Shown in pieces: positions 1-14,376 of a stretch of DNA of 64,000 nucleotides; within the stretch, counting starts at the first letter, position 1, and each line of letters starts with the position of its first letter. The position numbers and the translations under genes were made by a program. Under the pieces are notes generated by a model. That model was not told the origin of the DNA. It ran no database searches and saw nothing but the letters and a program-made list of their open reading frames with translations. The stretch is from Lentibacillus saliphilus (lineage in GTDB: Bacteria; Bacillota; Bacilli; Bacillales; Amphibacillaceae), in NCBI RefSeq assembly GCF_019093865.1, contig NZ_JABJXD010000002.1, forward strand, positions 186,001-250,000, in the 5' to 3' direction.

Positions 1-729
1 GCATTAACGACAACTGCTCAGCCACTTTTAGATGAGGATGACAATCTTCTTCCGCCGACAAGCCAGGGGGCCGGTCAAATAATGCTTAAAGAAGCGATTC
101 AAACAGAGACAATTGTCCATAATGCTTTTTTAACGTTTGGAAAAGTGACCGCGTATAAGCAAACAGACACGAAGGAAGTTGTCGTAGAGAATTTAAGTGA
201 ACAACCACAAACGTACACCTTTAACATTCCTGTAAAACAAAGCGGCTTAACGTGGAGCTTACCTCAAGCATTTACAATCAAAGCAGGTGAAAAAAAGTCT
301 GTTTCAATTGAATTAAGTGTGACACCAATGTTGTTAAAGGAGGGCATTCATGAAGGCTGGCTTGAGCTACAGAATGGCGGGGACTTGTATCGGCTGCCAT
401 ATTTGTTTATAAATGAGACAGCGGATTATCCAAAAGCAATGGGTCTCGGGATTGCACCGAAGCCGTTGACTCCTTCGACCTACGAATATTCATTTTACGT
501 CCCTAATGATGTAGCTAAAGTAAAAATAGACTTGTACAATCCGTATACTTTAATTCATGATCGGACACTACTGGAATTGAGTGATGTAAGCTCCGGTTTA
601 AATGAAGGAGAGCTGACTCAAAATGAAGTCGGTACACCAGGTGAATATAGGGGGCTGATTACAATGGAGATGGCTGACCGATCAATTGAAACCATGAACG
701 TTGATATCTTTATTCCTCCTATTCAATAA
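1..729 (+). CDS. S8 subtilisin-like serine protease, C-terminal part (truncated by window start)
   Basis: The frame is open from base 1 to the stop at 727-729, so only the last 242 residues are present. The first residues (TTTAQPLLDEDDNLLPPTSQ, then GAGQIMLKEAI) match the region just after the catalytic Ser of Vpr-type subtilases, where a Q-G-A-G turn precedes the post-catalytic helix. The remaining ~200 residues are beta-rich and resemble the Fn3-like domain that follows the catalytic domain in secreted S8 proteases. The Asp/His/Ser triad lies outside the window. Likely an extracellular protease that supplies peptides. The family call rests on this short stretch, so the exact subgroup is uncertain. 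Confidence 0.7.
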   Translation, partial: ALTTTAQPLLDEDDNLLPPTSQGAGQIMLKEAIQTETIVHNAFLTFGKVTAYKQTDTKEVVVENLSEQPQTYTFNIPVKQSGLTWSLPQAFTIKAGEKKSVSIELSVTPMLLKEGIHEGWLELQNGGDLYRLPYLFINETADYPKAMGLGIAPKPLTPSTYEYSFYVPNDVAKVKIDLYNPYTLIHDRTLLELSDVSSGLNEGELTQNEVGTPGEYRGLITMEMADRSIETMNVDIFIPPIQ

Positions 730-1180
730 ACATGATGACAGACAGGGATAATAGAGGGACTTTTAAACATGTATAGTCATATATTTTTTACAAAAGTTCA
801 CAAGTCTGTCATCGTAAATGTTTGTGTTTTGCTTTATAATATTCTAGTATTCAAAATTCAAGCGAGCAATGACACAAGCGCTGATGATTTAGATGTGATG
901 TGACGTCTAAAGTAATTGACAATCTACTATCGCTATTGGTACACTACTAGCGTGTAGGTAGAGGGGCTTGTCAATTCATAATAATGCGTTTTTTTTGTGC
1001 ATTGTTATAATGTTAAAATAAGCCCTTTTCAAGTCGTACAACTGTGTGAATTTAACGGATTCGCGCGATTGTTTTACTTGAGATTACTGATCGACTTGAA
1101 CAGCCATTTTAAAATTTACACCGTTTTCATGTGTGAAACGATGGTCGATTTAAGTTGACTTTCGGGGAGAAGAGACGATC
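730..1180 (+). promoter_or_regulatory. Structured intergenic leader upstream of the ATP synthase operon
   Basis: No gene is visible in these 451 bases. Two long-range inverted repeats are present. One is a perfect 9-bp pair at 914-922 and 968-976, with further inner pairing (TCTAC 923-927 with GTAGA 958-962; CGCT 931-934 with AGCG 949-952). The other is a perfect 9-bp pair at 1028-1036 and 1092-1100. Promoter candidates are TTGACA 916-921 / TACACT 940-945 (18-bp spacer, lying inside the first repeat) and a TATAAT at 1006-1011 without a good -35. Which one drives atp cannot be decided by eye. Confidence 0.4.
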
Positions 1181-1555
1181 ATGTCGAATTATGAACGCAT
1201 GTCTATTCGCCAGCGGAAATGGATGCTTTATCTCATGGCCCTTTTTGTTCTAGGAGCAGGTTTTACGCCGTATTCAACAATTTTTTACGGGCTCGTTCTG
1301 GGCAGTGCAGTAAGCTTTTATAATCTGTATCTGTTACAGAAAAAGATTGAGGAATTTACTGGTGCTGTTGTTGCAGAAACAAAAACCCGAGGTATTGGCA
1401 CCATGTCGAGATTTGCCGCTGCTGCTTTTGCAATCATCATAGCGATTCGATTCGAAGCGCAAATTAATATGATTGCAGTTGTAATTGGATTAATGACGGC
1501 TTACATCGTCATTGTCATAGATTTTATCCTATTTAGAACTAAAGACTACGCTTGA
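1181..1555 (+). CDS. atpI: ATP synthase subunit I (assembly/accessory protein)
   Basis: A 124-residue protein with about four hydrophobic segments, of the size of Bacillus AtpI. It is the first gene of the atp operon, 15 bp before atpB. AtpI is a non-stoichiometric membrane protein implicated in c-ring assembly and Mg2+ handling in Fo. The ATG follows a GGGGAG ribosome site about 10 bases upstream. Sequence conservation in this family is low, so the call leans on position and topology. Confidence 0.9.
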   Translation: MSNYERMSIRQRKWMLYLMALFVLGAGFTPYSTIFYGLVLGSAVSFYNLYLLQKKIEEFTGAVVAETKTRGIGTMSRFAAAAFAIIIAIRFEAQINMIAVVIGLMTAYIVIVIDFILFRTKDYA

Positions 1556-1570
1556 AAAGGGGTGAAATAA

Positions 1571-2296
<726 letters not shown>

Positions 2297-2345
2297 AGAT
2301 CGTATTACACTATGTATCAATCCTTTTTTAATAGGCAACTATTGA

Positions 2346-2609
<264 letters not shown>

Positions 2610-2631
2610 TAAAAACAAAACATCCACTCAA

Positions 2632-2667
2632 ATGGCGAAGCTGATCTTCATAGGGAACCTTCGCCGT
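2632..2667 (+). other. Hairpin between atpE and atpF
   Basis: Perfect 7-bp stem GGCGAAG (2634-2640) / CTTCGCC (2659-2665) with flanking weaker pairs and an 18-base loop. It is not followed by a T-run, so it is unlikely to be an intrinsic terminator. It sits just after the gene whose product is needed in the highest copy number, so a role in mRNA processing or 3'-end protection of atpE is possible (inference). Confidence 0.5.
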
Positions 2668-2745
2668 TGTTTGTGATGTCACATAGTAAGTGATGAAACA
2701 AGATTCTTTTAATTGTACTGAAAGCATTCGGAAGGAGTGACTCGT

Positions 2746-3270
2746 GTGCATGAATTAGCTAGTATGACAACGCTCTATGCAGTCGGTCGACTAAACGTCG
2801 GAGACATGCTCGTTCAGCTTTTCGCTTTTATTGTTCTACTAATTCTCGTCGGCAAGTTTGCTTGGCGACCTGTAGTAGACATGATGAAAAAACGTGAAGA
2901 TCATGTTGCCAGTGAAATAGATGCTGCTGAACAAAGCCGTGCAGATGCTGAGAAAGATCGTGCAGAAGCAGCAGAACAATTGAAACAAACGAGGCAAGAA
3001 GCTCAAAAAATTATTGAAGAAGCTAAAAATGCAGGTGTTAAACAGCAAAAGGACATTGTACTTTCTGCTAGACACGAAGCAGAGCGCATTAAACAGGCTG
3101 CTCAAGAAGAAATACAAAATGAAAAAGAAAAAGCACTCCAAGCATTACAGGATAAAGTTGCGTCACTGTCCGTCATGATTGCCAGCAAGGTAATTGAGAA
3201 GGAAATCAGTGCACAAGATCAAGAAAAACTCATTGAGGATTATATTAAAGAGGCAGGAGAAGAGCGATGA
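2746..3270 (+). CDS. atpF: F1Fo ATP synthase subunit b
   Basis: 174 residues: an N-terminal membrane helix (about residues 18-37) followed by a long charged coiled coil (about 45-160) rich in E, A, K and Q. It forms the peripheral stalk linking subunit a to delta/F1. The start is taken as GTG 2746, with GGAG at 2734-2737 eight bases away. The earlier in-frame GTG at 2737 overlaps the ribosome site. The stop overlaps the atpH start (ATGA). Confidence 0.94.
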   Translation: MHELASMTTLYAVGRLNVGDMLVQLFAFIVLLILVGKFAWRPVVDMMKKREDHVASEIDAAEQSRADAEKDRAEAAEQLKQTRQEAQKIIEEAKNAGVKQQKDIVLSARHEAERIKQAAQEEIQNEKEKALQALQDKVASLSVMIASKVIEKEISAQDQEKLIEDYIKEAGEER

Positions 3271-3812
3271 GTGTCACTGTTGCAGCAAAACGGTACGCAG
3301 ATGCACTATATCAGCTCGGACTAGAAAAAAACACGTCTGATCAACTCGTGGAAGAATTTCAAGTTGTGAAGACGGTTTTTGAACAAAATGACCAACTACT
3401 ACCCTTTTTTGAACATCCACGCTTGAGTCTTGATCAAAAAAAGCAATTTGTTGATGACGTGTTTACAAATGTATCTGCTGATGTCGTCAACACAATTAAA
3501 CTGCTTGTAGAACGTCACCGCACCGATATCATATCATCCATGGTTGATCATTTTACACAGCAGGTCAATGAAGCAAAAGGCAAGGCAGAAGCAACGATAT
3601 ATTCCGTTCGCAAGCTGTCTGATGAAGAATTAACTCATTTGGAAAGAACATTTGCTAAAAAGTTTGGCAAACAATCGATCACCTTTCATACGGTTGTTGA
3701 TCCTGCAATTCTTGGCGGCATTAAAGTCCAGATGGGTAACACGATAATTGATGGAACGATCAGTGGCAAGCTGCAGCGCATTGAACGCAGCATGAGACTT
3801 GCGAACAATTGA
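3267..3812 (+). CDS. atpH: F1Fo ATP synthase subunit delta
   Basis: 181 residues, the usual length. The N-terminal helical domain (VAAKRYADALYQLGLE) and the C-terminal motif GGIKVQMGNTIIDGTISGKL identify the OSCP/delta family, which caps the alpha3beta3 head and binds subunit b. It overlaps atpF by 4 bp, implying translational coupling, and lies 18 bp before atpA. Confidence 0.97.
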   Translation: MSVTVAAKRYADALYQLGLEKNTSDQLVEEFQVVKTVFEQNDQLLPFFEHPRLSLDQKKQFVDDVFTNVSADVVNTIKLLVERHRTDIISSMVDHFTQQVNEAKGKAEATIYSVRKLSDEELTHLERTFAKKFGKQSITFHTVVDPAILGGIKVQMGNTIIDGTISGKLQRIERSMRLANN

Positions 3813-3824
3813 GGATAGGGGTGA

Positions 3825-5342
<1,518 letters not shown>

Positions 5343-5382
5343 TGGCTCAATGATAGATTTTTTGATAAAAATGCTGGAGCAA

Positions 5383-5426
5383 GAGGTCACTCGGAGTGTT
5401 GGACGCTTCATCAGCGTCTCGACCTC
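5383..5426 (+). other. Nested hairpins between atpA and atpG
   Basis: An outer stem GAGGTC (5383-5388) / GACCTC (5421-5426) encloses two inner hairpins: CACT (5388-5391) / AGTG (5395-5398) with a 3-base loop, and GACGCT (5402-5407) / AGCGTC (5413-5418) with a 5-base loop. There is no T-run after it. The 135-base gap is unusually long and structured for the middle of an atp operon. Function unknown; possible mRNA processing or translational control of atpG. Confidence 0.5.
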
Positions 5427-5471
5427 ACCTCATGCTTCCGGTATCTGACCTCTGTTCAGGAAGGGCGGTGA

Positions 5472-6332
<861 letters not shown>

Positions 6333-6359
6333 TTTCGTGTTATTTCCGATAGTCAGTGA

Positions 6360-7781
<1,422 letters not shown>

Positions 7782-7820
7782 TATAACCTGTTTCATGCTT
7801 TATATGAACGACCAGTCTAA

Positions 7821-8228
<408 letters not shown>

Positions 8229-8319
8229 ACGTATTTAATTTTGGCTGTTAAAAGCTGATATTTAGCTTAGTTTGGCGTTGTTGACGTCAATATGAGTCCA
8301 TCATATATGTACCGATACA

Positions 8320-8361
8320 CCACCCAAAAATGTTGCGAAAACAATATTTTTGGGTGGTTTT
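8320..8361 (+). terminator. Intrinsic terminator of the atp operon
   Basis: Perfect 12-bp stem (8320-8331 with 8346-8357), 14-base loop, then TTTT. It lies 91 bp after atpC. From here to 8616 (255 bases) I see no convincing gene. Confidence 0.85.
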
Positions 8362-8616
8362 GATTAGGAGAATTATTGCAGCATGTATGAGACTGTTTAA
8401 ATATGCCGTTATAAATAAGGAGACACAATCTGTCGATATTTCCCGGGAAATGAAGTGTTATTTTGTCACATTCGACGACATTGCTTCAATTATTTCGTAT
8501 TCAAAGTCGGATTTTCTAGCTTAATGACATAAGGTACCATTGATTGACAAAGAGATAAAACAGTGGCAGAGTATCTATAGATATAAAAAACGATAACGTA
8601 TATAAGGTGTGGTTTT

Positions 8617-8847
8617 GTGGATTCAATTGGAACGTTGGCACTAACAGGTTTACTTTCCCATATGATCTTTATTATAATAACTTGGCGTATCCTCCAAGTC
8701 ATTAACTTTGAACCTCTACTGAGAAAAGGTCGTGGCACTGAAGCACGATTACTTCTACTGTTTCTCTCAATTGTGATTGGAACAGGAATAAGTCGTTTCT
8801 TTTTAGATGTTTTACAGTGGTCTCAAGACCTGCAATATTTACTTTAA
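8617..8847 (+). CDS. ywzB: DUF1146 membrane protein (YwzB family)
   Basis: 76 residues with two predicted membrane helices (about 8-27 and 42-64), a short positively charged loop between them, and a conserved SRFFLDV element near the C-terminus. It matches the small DUF1146/YwzB family, which in Bacillus sits between the atp operon and murA as here. Function unknown. GTG start at 8617 after AAGGTG. A terminator follows at once. Confidence 0.85.
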   Translation: MDSIGTLALTGLLSHMIFIIITWRILQVINFEPLLRKGRGTEARLLLLFLSIVIGTGISRFFLDVLQWSQDLQYLL

Positions 8848-8855
8848 TTTATTTT

Positions 8856-8895
8856 AAGCCGTTTATAGCATCTCTTGCTTTAAACGGCTTTTTTT
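8856..8895 (+). terminator. Intrinsic terminator after ywzB
   Basis: Perfect 10-bp stem (8856-8865 with 8881-8890), extended by an inner AGCA/TGCT pairing, followed by a T-run to 8895. Confidence 0.9.
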
Positions 8896-9082
8896 CTGAG
8901 CTTTTATGATGTCCTAAAAATGCTTGTAATCAAGTCGAAGCATCCCCGTGAGGACTTGATAAACACGCTTTTAATTGTGCCTTCCTAGTAGAAATCCTAT
9001 TAATCTATTAAATGATGTATGATCAAGGTCTATTCGGTTAATAATGGGGACAACAAACCGATGAACTAGGGGGAATTGTCTC

Positions 9083-9808
9083 ATGAGGAAGATTGTCGAA
9101 TCCTGTCTAATGGTTAGCTTGATCATTTTGCCAATCCAAGCAACTGCTGCTATAAATACGTCAGACCCACTTGTTACGCTTGCACAATTTACAAAAGAAG
9201 AGCTGGGTGAAGTTGAAAAGTGGGAAGTTACGATGAAAGAAAAGCAACCGCGTGCTGATTTGAAAAAACTTCTAGACACAATCAAACAAAATGATCATAA
9301 TGTCACTGTTGAAAAAACAAAAAACGCGGTATACTATAAATGGACAAATACACATCCAAAGCAATTTAATAAGGCTTCATTTAAAATCATTATTCCAACT
9401 AATCATGCGTATGATGCAGAGCTAATTGTAGCTATTTCAGGTAATTCGTGGAATGATGACGTCGAAGAAGCTTATCTTGCTGATATACGTCACATAAATG
9501 AAAACTACTTTACAAAAAATGTCTCTGTGTTTGCTTGTCTGACGACTAAAGAACGTGATATACTAAGTGATATGTATGTGGAGCAGGTTCTAAAAGAAAA
9601 GCTGAACTTGACATACATAACTGAGCAAACTGATGTTATACAACAAGGACAAACGAATACGTTCTACGGTTATACAAACATGTTGACGAACCAGATTGAT
9701 TTAATGGACAAACCAATGAATGTTCAGTTGGTTGTTCATGATGTTTCAAATGATGGGCAACGGCAGAAATTGACTTTAGGCACACCCATCCTCATAAATG
9801 AATACTAA
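9083..9808 (+). CDS. ywmB: YwmB family exported protein (TATA-binding-protein-like fold)
   Basis: 241 residues beginning with a signal peptide-like segment (hydrophobic about 8-22, likely cleavage after ATA), then a soluble domain. Size, position directly before murA, and the overall pattern fit YwmB (DUF1779), an extracytoplasmic protein of unknown role in Bacillus. ATG after a GGGGGAA site. It lies 34 bp before murA and is probably co-transcribed. Confidence 0.8.
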   Translation: MRKIVESCLMVSLIILPIQATAAINTSDPLVTLAQFTKEELGEVEKWEVTMKEKQPRADLKKLLDTIKQNDHNVTVEKTKNAVYYKWTNTHPKQFNKASFKIIIPTNHAYDAELIVAISGNSWNDDVEEAYLADIRHINENYFTKNVSVFACLTTKERDILSDMYVEQVLKEKLNLTYITEQTDVIQQGQTNTFYGYTNMLTNQIDLMDKPMNVQLVVHDVSNDGQRQKLTLGTPILINEY

Positions 9809-9842
9809 TATAGAGAAATCGCATTTGAAGGAGAATTTAAAT

Positions 9843-11177
9843 ATGGATAAAATCATCGTAAGAGGCGGGAGGCAGCTTAATGGTACTGTTCGAATTGAAG
9901 GCGCCAAAAACGCAGTACTTCCGGTTATAGCTGCAAGTATTCTTCCAAGCCAAGGCAAAAGTGTCATTAAAGATGTTCCTGATCTGGCTGATGTTTATAC
10001 AATTAACGAAGTCATCCGAAATTTGAATGCAGATGTGCAATTTATTAACGATACAATTACAGTTGATGCGACGAGCTCATTAAAAACAGAAGCCCCTTTT
10101 GAGTTTGTCCGTAAAATGCGTGCATCCGTCCTCGTTCTTGGACCGCTTTTGGCGCGACACGGGCATGCTAAGGTTGCTATGCCAGGAGGGTGTGCGATTG
10201 GATCACGTCCAATTGACTTACACTTGAAAGGTTTCGAAGCGATGGGTGCCTCTGTCCATGTCGGTAATGGGTTTGTTGAAGCCCGAGTACCAAACCGACT
10301 CAAGGGTGCCAAAATTTATCTTGATATGCCAAGTGTAGGTGCAACGGAAAATATTATGATGGCTGCTACCCTAGCAGAAGGACGAACAGTTCTTGAAAAT
10401 TGTGCCAAGGAACCAGAAATTGTTGACTTAGCTAACTTTTTAAATAAAATGGGTGCTAAAGTTGTTGGCGCAGGTACTGAAACGATCAAAATTGATGGTG
10501 TTGAAAGTTTGAGTGGGGTCGAGCATGCCATTATTCCAGACCGTGTTGAAGCAGGGACGTTCATGGTTGCTGCTGCAATTACGAACGGAAATGTTCTCAT
10601 TAATAACATCGAGCGAGAGCATTTAAGATCGGTCGTATCCAAACTAGAAGAAATGGGCGTTACAATTCGTGAAGAAAATGAAGGACTACGTGTTATAGGT
10701 CCTGAGCATATTAAGGCAACAGATATAAAAACATTACCTCATCCTGGCTTTCCGACAGATATGCAGGCACAAATGATGGCGCTGATGCTTTATGCCGAAG
10801 GGACGAGTGTCATAACTGAGACTGTATTCGAAAATCGCTTTATGCATGTAGAAGAGTTTAGACGAATGAATGCACAGATGAAGATAGAAGGTAGAAGTGT
10901 TATTATCGAGGGACCGAGTCGTTTGCAAGGTGCTGAAGTTGCTGCGACTGATTTACGTGCAGCGGCAGCCTTGATTTTAGCTGGCTTACGCGCCGATGGT
11001 TTAACGCGCGTCACACACTTACAGCATCTTGATCGCGGTTATGTAAACTTTACTGGAAAATTAGCACAACTTGGCGCTGATATCGAACGCGTTGATGAAA
11101 ATGGTGATGTTGTGGAAACACAAACACAATCACCTGTGCTTGATGGGCAAGTTGTTGCAGAAATGAAAACACGATAA
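9843..11177 (+). CDS. murA: UDP-N-acetylglucosamine 1-carboxyvinyltransferase
   Basis: 444 residues. MurA transfers enolpyruvate from PEP to UDP-GlcNAc, the first committed step of peptidoglycan synthesis. Lys22 (EGAKNAVLP) and the catalytic Cys117 ([12 protein letters not shown], the fosfomycin target) are present. The start is ATG 9843, with AAGGAG at 9828-9833; an in-frame ATG at 9798 would overlap ywmB and adds residues absent from the family. Given its position it corresponds to murAA of Bacillus. Confidence 0.98.
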   Translation: MDKIIVRGGRQLNGTVRIEGAKNAVLPVIAASILPSQGKSVIKDVPDLADVYTINEVIRNLNADVQFINDTITVDATSSLKTEAPFEFVRKMRASVLVLGPLLARHGHAKVAMPGGCAIGSRPIDLHLKGFEAMGASVHVGNGFVEARVPNRLKGAKIYLDMPSVGATENIMMAATLAEGRTVLENCAKEPEIVDLANFLNKMGAKVVGAGTETIKIDGVESLSGVEHAIIPDRVEAGTFMVAAAITNGNVLINNIEREHLRSVVSKLEEMGVTIREENEGLRVIGPEHIKATDIKTLPHPGFPTDMQAQMMALMLYAEGTSVITETVFENRFMHVEEFRRMNAQMKIEGRSVIIEGPSRLQGAEVAATDLRAAAALILAGLRADGLTRVTHLQHLDRGYVNFTGKLAQLGADIERVDENGDVVETQTQSPVLDGQVVAEMKTR

Positions 11178-11303
11178 AGACGTATTCTATAATTTCTTGT
11201 ATGAGAATTTAATGTAAAATAAATCTTACAAAAGATGCCTGCACCACTTATCGTTAAAAACGCTGATTGGTTAAGAGGGGTGTCCTTTTGTACAGTGCCT
11301 AAT

Positions 11304-11353
11304 AAAAGAACCGCACACATACAGTATGCTTGCCGTATGTGTGCGGTTCTTTT
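11304..11353 (+). terminator. Very strong intrinsic terminator after murA
   Basis: Perfect 19-bp inverted repeat (11304-11322 with 11335-11353), 12-base loop, A-run on the left arm and T-run on the right. It could act in both directions and isolates murA from the opp operon. A further palindrome GATGATG-TAA-CATCATC (11419-11435) lies just before the oppB ribosome site and could be an operator. Confidence 0.9.
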
Positions 11354-11454
11354 GGTGTTTTGTTTACAATACATAAGTTGGAAAAGCTGAGCATACCTAT
11401 GAACAAGCAGCGAAATATGATGATGTAACATCATCGTAAGGAGGTGGGGCATAT

Positions 11455-12396
11455 TTGCTAAAATATATATTGAAGCGTCTTACCATCATGGGTGTCACAC
11501 TTTGGATTATTATCACTTTAACATTTGTTCTAATGGTTAGTGTACCCGGTTCCCCCTTTAATGATCAGGATCGCAATACAAACGACATTGTTCAAGAAAA
11601 CTTGGAGCGGCATTATAACCTCGATAAACCATACATCATCCAATATTTCCTTTATTTAAAATCGATTATAACCTTCGACTTCGGCCCTTCAATTAAACAA
11701 TCCAATCATACCGTTAATGATTTGCTCAGTAGAGGGTTTCCCATTTCTTTTGAACTTGGAATGGTATCCATTGTTATTGCTGTTATATCGGGGGTTATTC
11801 TTGGGATATTTGCTGCCTTAAAACATAATGGCATCATTGACTATGCTGCTATGACGATCGCGGTTCTCGGGATCTCTATTCCGAATTTTGTTCTTGCGAC
11901 ATTGCTTATTCAAAAATTCGCCGTTGATTCGAATATGCTTCCTACAGCGCGTTGGGAAAGTGTCGCTCATATGATACTGCCTATTATTGCTCTTGCAACA
12001 GGACCTATGGCGATCATTGCCAGACTCACACGGTCTACTATGCTTGAGGTTTTAACACAGGATTACATTAAAATGGCGCGAGCAAAAGGACTATCCCCAT
12101 GGAAGATTATCGTTAAGCATGCACTGAAAAATGCCCTCATGCCGGTTGTTACCATTATGGGTACACTCCTAGCGGGCATTCTGACGGGTACGTTCGTAAT
12201 TGAGAAGATTTTTGCGATTCCTGGCATGGGGCGCTACTTCATCGAAAGCATTAATCATCGTGATTATCCAGTTATTATGGGTACGACCGTATTTTACAGC
12301 GCATTTCTCATATGTATGCTATTTCTCGTTGATATTGCATACGGACTCCTTGACCCACGTATTAAAATTCATAAACATGATGGTGATCGCCCATGA
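11455..12396 (+). CDS. oppB: Oligopeptide ABC transporter permease, OppB/DppB type
   Basis: 313 residues with the N-terminal helix and extracellular region typical of OppB, then five membrane segments. The EAA loop (ARAKGLSPWKIIVKHALKNA) contacts the ATPases. First gene of a five-gene B-C-D-A-F operon. TTG start at 11455 behind a near-perfect AAGGAGGTG site. Overlaps oppC by 4 bp. Substrate is inferred as peptides; dipeptides and oligopeptides cannot be separated by eye. Confidence 0.92.
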   Translation: MLKYILKRLTIMGVTLWIIITLTFVLMVSVPGSPFNDQDRNTNDIVQENLERHYNLDKPYIIQYFLYLKSIITFDFGPSIKQSNHTVNDLLSRGFPISFELGMVSIVIAVISGVILGIFAALKHNGIIDYAAMTIAVLGISIPNFVLATLLIQKFAVDSNMLPTARWESVAHMILPIIALATGPMAIIARLTRSTMLEVLTQDYIKMARAKGLSPWKIIVKHALKNALMPVVTIMGTLLAGILTGTFVIEKIFAIPGMGRYFIESINHRDYPVIMGTTVFYSAFLICMLFLVDIAYGLLDPRIKIHKHDGDRP

Positions 12397-13346
12397 AGCA
12401 GTCGAAATATCAATCGACATATGATCCTAAGCACGTGCCAGATCGTTGGTTTGCCTGGCAAAAGCAAGACGGGCAATCAGCCGAAACCGTTTCAAGACCA
12501 TCGCTGTCTTATTGGAAGGATGCGTGGCGCCGTCTATTGAAAAACAAGCTTGCTATGGCTGGGCTCATGTTCTTAATACTTCTTTGTGTTCTGGCAATTA
12601 TTGGACCAATGCTCACGCCTTATTCTGTTAAGGAAACGTCTTTACCAAATCAATTTCAACCGCCATCTTATGAGCATTGGTTTGGAACGGACAATCTCGG
12701 GCGTGATGTGTTTACGCGAACGTGGTATGGCGCTCGGATTTCTTTGTTTGTGGGGATTATGGCTGCACTCATTGACTTTTTCATTGGGGTTATATATGGC
12801 GGAATTGCTGGTTATAAAGGCGGTCGCACAGATAATATTATGATGCGCATTATAGAAGTGTTGTATGGACTACCTTATTTACTCGTCGTTATTTTATTGC
12901 TCGTCGTGCTGGGGCCTAGTTTGTTAACGATTATTATTGCCTTGTCTGTAACCGGATGGGTCGGAATGGCTCGAATTGTGCGCGGGCAAGTCTTGCAACT
13001 AAAAAACAATGAGTTCGTACTCGCCTCTCGGTCGTTCGGTGCGAAAACACCACGTATTATTCGAAAAAATCTTCTTCCGAATACTATGGGACCTATTATC
13101 GTACAGATGACGTTAACGGTTCCAAGCGCAATTTTTGCAGAAGCATTTTTAAGCTTCATTGGCTTAGGTATACAAGCCCCTTATGCGAGCTGGGGTGTTA
13201 TGGCAAATGATGCCCTCGGAGCCATTTTATCAGGGTATTGGTGGACATTGTTTTTCCCAGCATTTTTTATCTCATTTACAATGTTTGCGTTTAATGTGTT
13301 AGGTGATGGATTACAGGATGCGCTTGATCCGAAACTGAGAAAGTAG
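12393..13346 (+). CDS. oppC: Oligopeptide ABC transporter permease, OppC/DppC type
   Basis: 317 residues with a soluble N-terminal segment (about 50 residues), then six helices. The OppC N-terminal motif (GTDNLGRDVFTRTWYGARIS) and the EAA loop (ASRSFGAKTPRIIRKNLLPN) are both clear. It pairs with OppB to form the membrane channel. It overlaps oppB by 4 bp and ends 11 bp before oppD. Confidence 0.94.
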   Translation: MKQSKYQSTYDPKHVPDRWFAWQKQDGQSAETVSRPSLSYWKDAWRRLLKNKLAMAGLMFLILLCVLAIIGPMLTPYSVKETSLPNQFQPPSYEHWFGTDNLGRDVFTRTWYGARISLFVGIMAALIDFFIGVIYGGIAGYKGGRTDNIMMRIIEVLYGLPYLLVVILLLVVLGPSLLTIIIALSVTGWVGMARIVRGQVLQLKNNEFVLASRSFGAKTPRIIRKNLLPNTMGPIIVQMTLTVPSAIFAEAFLSFIGLGIQAPYASWGVMANDALGAILSGYWWTLFFPAFFISFTMFAFNVLGDGLQDALDPKLRK

Positions 13347-13357
13347 GTGCTCACGTC

Positions 13358-14362
13358 ATGAATATACTTGAAGTCAATCATTTACATGTGTCTTTCTCGA
13401 CGTACGGGGGTACTGTGGAGGCCGTTAGAGGTATTAATCTCCAATTAGAAAAAGGTGAAACACTAGCGATCGTTGGTGAATCAGGATGCGGAAAAAGTGT
13501 GACAGCAAATGCCATTATGCGACTCATTCCACAGCCGCCTGGACGCATTACCGACGGAAGTATTCTATTTAAAGGTCAAAATCTTGTGGATCAGTCCGAG
13601 CGCACGATGCGTCATATTCGTGGTCGTGACATATCAATGATCTTTCAAGATCCAATGACAGCATTAAATCCGACGCTAACGATTGGTACGCAATTAATGG
13701 AGGGTCTCAAGCAGCACAAGGCCGTATCTAAGGAGGAAGCACGTCAAAAAGCGCTTGATATGTTACGGCTTGTTGGCATACCGAATCCGAAAGAACGGCT
13801 CACTCAATATCCACATCAGTTTAGTGGTGGTATGCGTCAGCGTGTTGTGATTGCAATGGCGTTGATTTGTGAACCAGAAATTCTTATTGCAGATGAACCA
13901 ACAACGGCCTTGGATGTGACCATTCAAGCCCAAATTATTGAATTGTTTGAGCGCATTCAACGTGAAACAGGCGTGGCGATCATATTAATTACGCATGACC
14001 TCGGAGTTGTTGCCAAAGTAGCCGATCGTATTGCCGTTATGTATGCGGGACAAATCATTGAAAAGGGTACAAAACGGGATATTTTTTATCATGCAGAGCA
14101 CCCTTACACGCTCGGATTGCTGAAATCAGTTCCACGACTAGATATTAAGGAAGCACGTCTGACGCCAATAGACGGCACACCACCGGATTTATTTTCACCA
14201 CCAAAGGGATGTTCGTTCGCACCGAGATGCCCGTATGCAATGGAGGTGTGTCATGAGGTACCACCTATACAAACAGAACTTGAACAGAACCATCATGTTT
14301 ATTGCTGGCTCCAGGATAAAAGGGGAAAAGCGTTAATGGCTCAAACAGCCACTAAAAAATGA
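13358..14362 (+). CDS. oppD: Oligopeptide ABC transporter ATPase, OppD type
   Basis: 334 residues. Walker A GESGCGKS, signature FSGGMRQR, Walker B ILIADEPTTALD and the C-terminal oligopeptide/dipeptide ATPase extension with the Cys cluster CSFAPRCPYAMEVC (possible Fe-S ligands in this family). Works with OppF to power import. Confidence 0.95.
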   Translation: MNILEVNHLHVSFSTYGGTVEAVRGINLQLEKGETLAIVGESGCGKSVTANAIMRLIPQPPGRITDGSILFKGQNLVDQSERTMRHIRGRDISMIFQDPMTALNPTLTIGTQLMEGLKQHKAVSKEEARQKALDMLRLVGIPNPKERLTQYPHQFSGGMRQRVVIAMALICEPEILIADEPTTALDVTIQAQIIELFERIQRETGVAIILITHDLGVVAKVADRIAVMYAGQIIEKGTKRDIFYHAEHPYTLGLLKSVPRLDIKEARLTPIDGTPPDLFSPPKGCSFAPRCPYAMEVCHEVPPIQTELEQNHHVYCWLQDKRGKALMAQTATKK

Positions 14363-14376
14363 AGGGGGACATAGTC

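Noticed and set aside
8330-8524. 64-codon frame after atpC
   Set aside because: It starts inside the terminator hairpin, lacks a ribosome site and resembles no known family.
9798-9842. Upstream start for murA
   Set aside because: It overlaps the end of ywmB, and the AAGGAG at 9828-9833 points to ATG 9843, which gives the canonical MDKIIVRGG start.
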